The notes below the pieces were generated by a model. That model did no database searches, had not been told where the DNA came from, and was given only the letters and a program-made list of their open reading frames with translations. A stretch of DNA of 5,495 bases from RUG13615 sp040307715. GTDB taxonomy: Bacteria > Bacillota > Clostridia > Peptostreptococcales > Anaerovoracaceae. A program made the translations under genes and the position numbers. Below, piece by piece: positions 3,897 through 5,495 of the stretch. The DNA is taken from assembly GCA_040307715.1 (NCBI GenBank), contig JAWRJC010000070.1, forward strand, positions 1 to 5,495, given 5' to 3'. The number at the start of each line of letters is the position of its first letter. Position 1 is the stretch's first letter.

Positions 3897-5495
3897 ATGA
3901 AAACACTGATCAAAAACGCCCGCATCTATGATGGTACCGGCAGAGATCCGTTTATGGGATCCGTGCTGCTCGAAGACGAGAAGATCAAAGCGGTCATCCC
4001 GGCGGCATCGCAGGAGGAACCGGCAGCCGACAAAGTCATCGATCTCGGCGGCCTGTCGCTGTCCCCCGGCTTTATCGACGGGCATTCGCACAATGACTGG
4101 TTCGCGATCCGCAAAGATCCATTTCCCTATTTCGAGCCGTTCCTGCGGCAGGGTGTCACGACCTACGTGACCGGCAACTGCGGCCTGTCGGTCATCGGCT
4201 TTGAAGACGGCAACGAACACGTCGACCTCATGGGCGGCGGGTTGTTCTTTTTCAACGACACGACCGGCAAATACGGCATGACGGAAGACTATTTCAAGGC
4301 CGTCGACCGCAACGCGCCTGCCAATATCGCGATCCTCGCGGGACACTGCTCCGCCAGAGCCGCGGCCAGCGGCAGCGTCAACCGCCCGCTGACCGAAGAA
4401 GAAACGCAGAAGATGCTCGACATCCTGGAACAGCAGCTGCAGCAGGGCGCCGCCGGCATTTCGCTCGGCATGATGTACGACCCGGGGCTGTACGCGGATG
4501 TTGAGGAACTCAAAAAAGTCGCCGCACTGTGCGTCAAGTACGACCGGCCGCTGACGGTCCACGCCCGCGCCGAATCCAAAGTCTCCGGTGCCTACAAACA
4601 GATCTTCGGCCGCTCACACCTCCTCCGTGCGCTCGACGAACTGGTCGAGGTCGCCAAAGGCACCCCGCTCAAACTGCAGTATTCCCACGCGATCTTTGTC
4701 GGACGCAGCACCTTCAAAGATAAGGACGAGTTCAAAAAAATCATCCGCGACCTCAGGGCGAACGGCGTCGACGCGATGTTCGACATCTATGACGAGACCC
4801 TCGGCGTCAGCGTCATCACCGTCATCATGCCGCCGTGGTACCAGTCGATGTCCCCGGAAGAGAAACGCAAAAAGAGCAACTTCAACAAATTCAAACTGAT
4901 CACAGGGATCGAGACCAAACTCGTCGGATTCGGTTTCAATGATATCGAGATCGCCTACCTCGGCCCCGGCATGGAAGAGTTTGAAGGAAAGACGGTCCAT
5001 CAGATCGCGGTCGAAAAAGGTGTTTCCGATGCCCAGATGTACCTCGATCTGTGTGAAAAGAGCGATTTCAAAGGCCGTGTCAACCAGGGTCCTTACACGA
5101 CCCGCGAGATCATCGAAGACTTCGAGAAAGACCCCAACTGCCTCTTCATGACCGACGCCTGGGTCGAAGACTACGGTGTCCAGAATCCGGCGCTGTACGA
5201 CAATTTCCCGAAGTTCCTGCACGACTCGCTGACCGGCAAAGGCGGTCCGATGCCCGACATGATCCGCAAGATGACAGGCGGCTGGGCTGACCGCTTCCGG
5301 CTGGAAGACCGCGGCTACGTCAGACCCGGCTGCTACGCCGACCTGACCGTCTTCGACGAAGACGAACTCCGCGATACCGAGCCGGACCAGAAGAAGCCGT
5401 TCGGCATCCGCCGGGTGTTCATGAACGGCAAGGAAGTGCTCTGCGACGGGGAGATCGACAAGGAATCGCTCCGCACAGCCGGCATGGCGATCGCC
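3897..5495 (+). CDS. N-acyl-D-amino-acid deacylase (D-aminoacylase) family amidohydrolase, 3' end beyond window
   Basis: In all, 533 codons are visible and no stop is reached; family members are usually about 480-560 residues, so little is missing. The family hydrolyses N-acyl groups from D-amino acids with zinc in a TIM barrel flanked by a small beta domain. Visible landmarks: N-terminal beta domain 1-55; metal motif GFIDGHSHND (58-67, His63 and His65); the family's metal-ligand Cys95 in VTGNCGLS (91-98); GHCSAR (149-154); the diagnostic GAAGISLGMMYDPGLYA (184-200); His222 in VHARAES; His264 in QYSHA; catalytic Asp420 in MTDAW; and the C-terminal strand pair PFGIRRVFMNGKEVL (501-515). No signal peptide is present, so it is cytoplasmic. 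AGGAGGT (3883-3889) lies 7 nt from the ATG. The acyl chain and the amino acid specificity cannot be read from the sequence. Relatives with other substrates (dihydroorotase-like or isoaspartyl) are less likely given the Cys and GISLGMMY motifs. Confidence 0.88.
   Translation, partial: MKTLIKNARIYDGTGRDPFMGSVLLEDEKIKAVIPAASQEEPAADKVIDLGGLSLSPGFIDGHSHNDWFAIRKDPFPYFEPFLRQGVTTYVTGNCGLSVIGFEDGNEHVDLMGGGLFFFNDTTGKYGMTEDYFKAVDRNAPANIAILAGHCSARAAASGSVNRPLTEEETQKMLDILEQQLQQGAAGISLGMMYDPGLYADVEELKKVAALCVKYDRPLTVHARAESKVSGAYKQIFGRSHLLRALDELVEVAKGTPLKLQYSHAIFVGRSTFKDKDEFKKIIRDLRANGVDAMFDIYDETLGVSVITVIMPPWYQSMSPEEKRKKSNFNKFKLITGIETKLVGFGFNDIEIAYLGPGMEEFEGKTVHQIAVEKGVSDAQMYLDLCEKSDFKGRVNQGPYTTREIIEDFEKDPNCLFMTDAWVEDYGVQNPALYDNFPKFLHDSLTGKGGPMPDMIRKMTGGWADRFRLEDRGYVRPGCYADLTVFDEDELRDTEPDQKKPFGIRRVFMNGKEVLCDGEIDKESLRTAGMAIA

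Noticed and set aside
3555..4562. Minus-strand 335-codon open frame antisense to the membrane protein and amidohydrolase.
   Set aside because: It is an antisense shadow in a GC-rich gene. Its translation has no recognisable domain, while the plus strand encodes clear amidohydrolase motifs.
4614..5222. Minus-strand 202-codon open frame inside the amidohydrolase gene.
   Set aside because: It lies antisense to conserved D-aminoacylase sequence and has no family features of its own.
1..5495. Mobile elements, CRISPR arrays, tRNA/rRNA genes.
   Set aside because: No transposase-like frame, repeat-spacer periodicity, terminal inverted repeats or cloverleaf-forming sequence was seen on either strand.

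Overview
The window is a GC-rich bacterial chromosomal segment with tightly packed genes, strong AGGAGG-type ribosome binding sites and ATG starts. Strong Shine-Dalgarno sites, sigma-70-like promoters and an intrinsic terminator just ahead of a gene fit a GC-rich Firmicute, perhaps a gut-type Clostridia or Erysipelotrichia relative. That placement is an inference from style; no marker gene in the window fixes the taxon.

Layout. Bases 1-94 hold the last codons of a plus-strand gene that enters from the left. It converges, with a 3-bp gap, on a minus-strand GNAT acetyltransferase gene (98-973), which carries an extra C-terminal region of about 110 residues. Bases 974-1372 form a 399-bp divergent intergenic region. 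It has a short minus-strand promoter for the GNAT gene and a good plus-strand promoter (1043-1071). After that comes a leader of about 300 nt that ends in an intrinsic-terminator-like hairpin (1322-1356), only 5 nt before the ribosome binding site of the next gene.

From 1373 to the right edge, four plus-strand genes lie close together. They are an MFS transporter (1373-2668), a 214-residue membrane-anchored extracytoplasmic protein of unknown function (2701-3345), a 175-residue four-helix membrane protein that overlaps it by 10 nt (3336-3863), and a D-aminoacylase-type amidohydrolase (3897 to beyond 5495, 533 codons visible, no stop). Gaps are -10 to +33 nt and no terminator is visible between them, so they probably form one transcription unit, with a possible secondary promoter at 2649-2678.

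How they may work together. The amidohydrolase keeps the metal-binding and catalytic signatures of N-acyl-D-amino-acid deacylases. The MFS protein belongs to the 12-helix drug/siderophore-exporter-like group. A plausible but unproven reading is a small module that handles an N-acylated or D-amino-acid-containing compound: one protein moves it across the membrane, one cleaves it in the cytoplasm, and two membrane proteins have unknown roles.

The most interesting non-coding signal is the leader before the MFS gene. A 7-nt copy of the terminator's 3' arm lies upstream of the terminator, where it could form a competing structure, so expression may be controlled by conditional termination. No known riboswitch class was recognised there.
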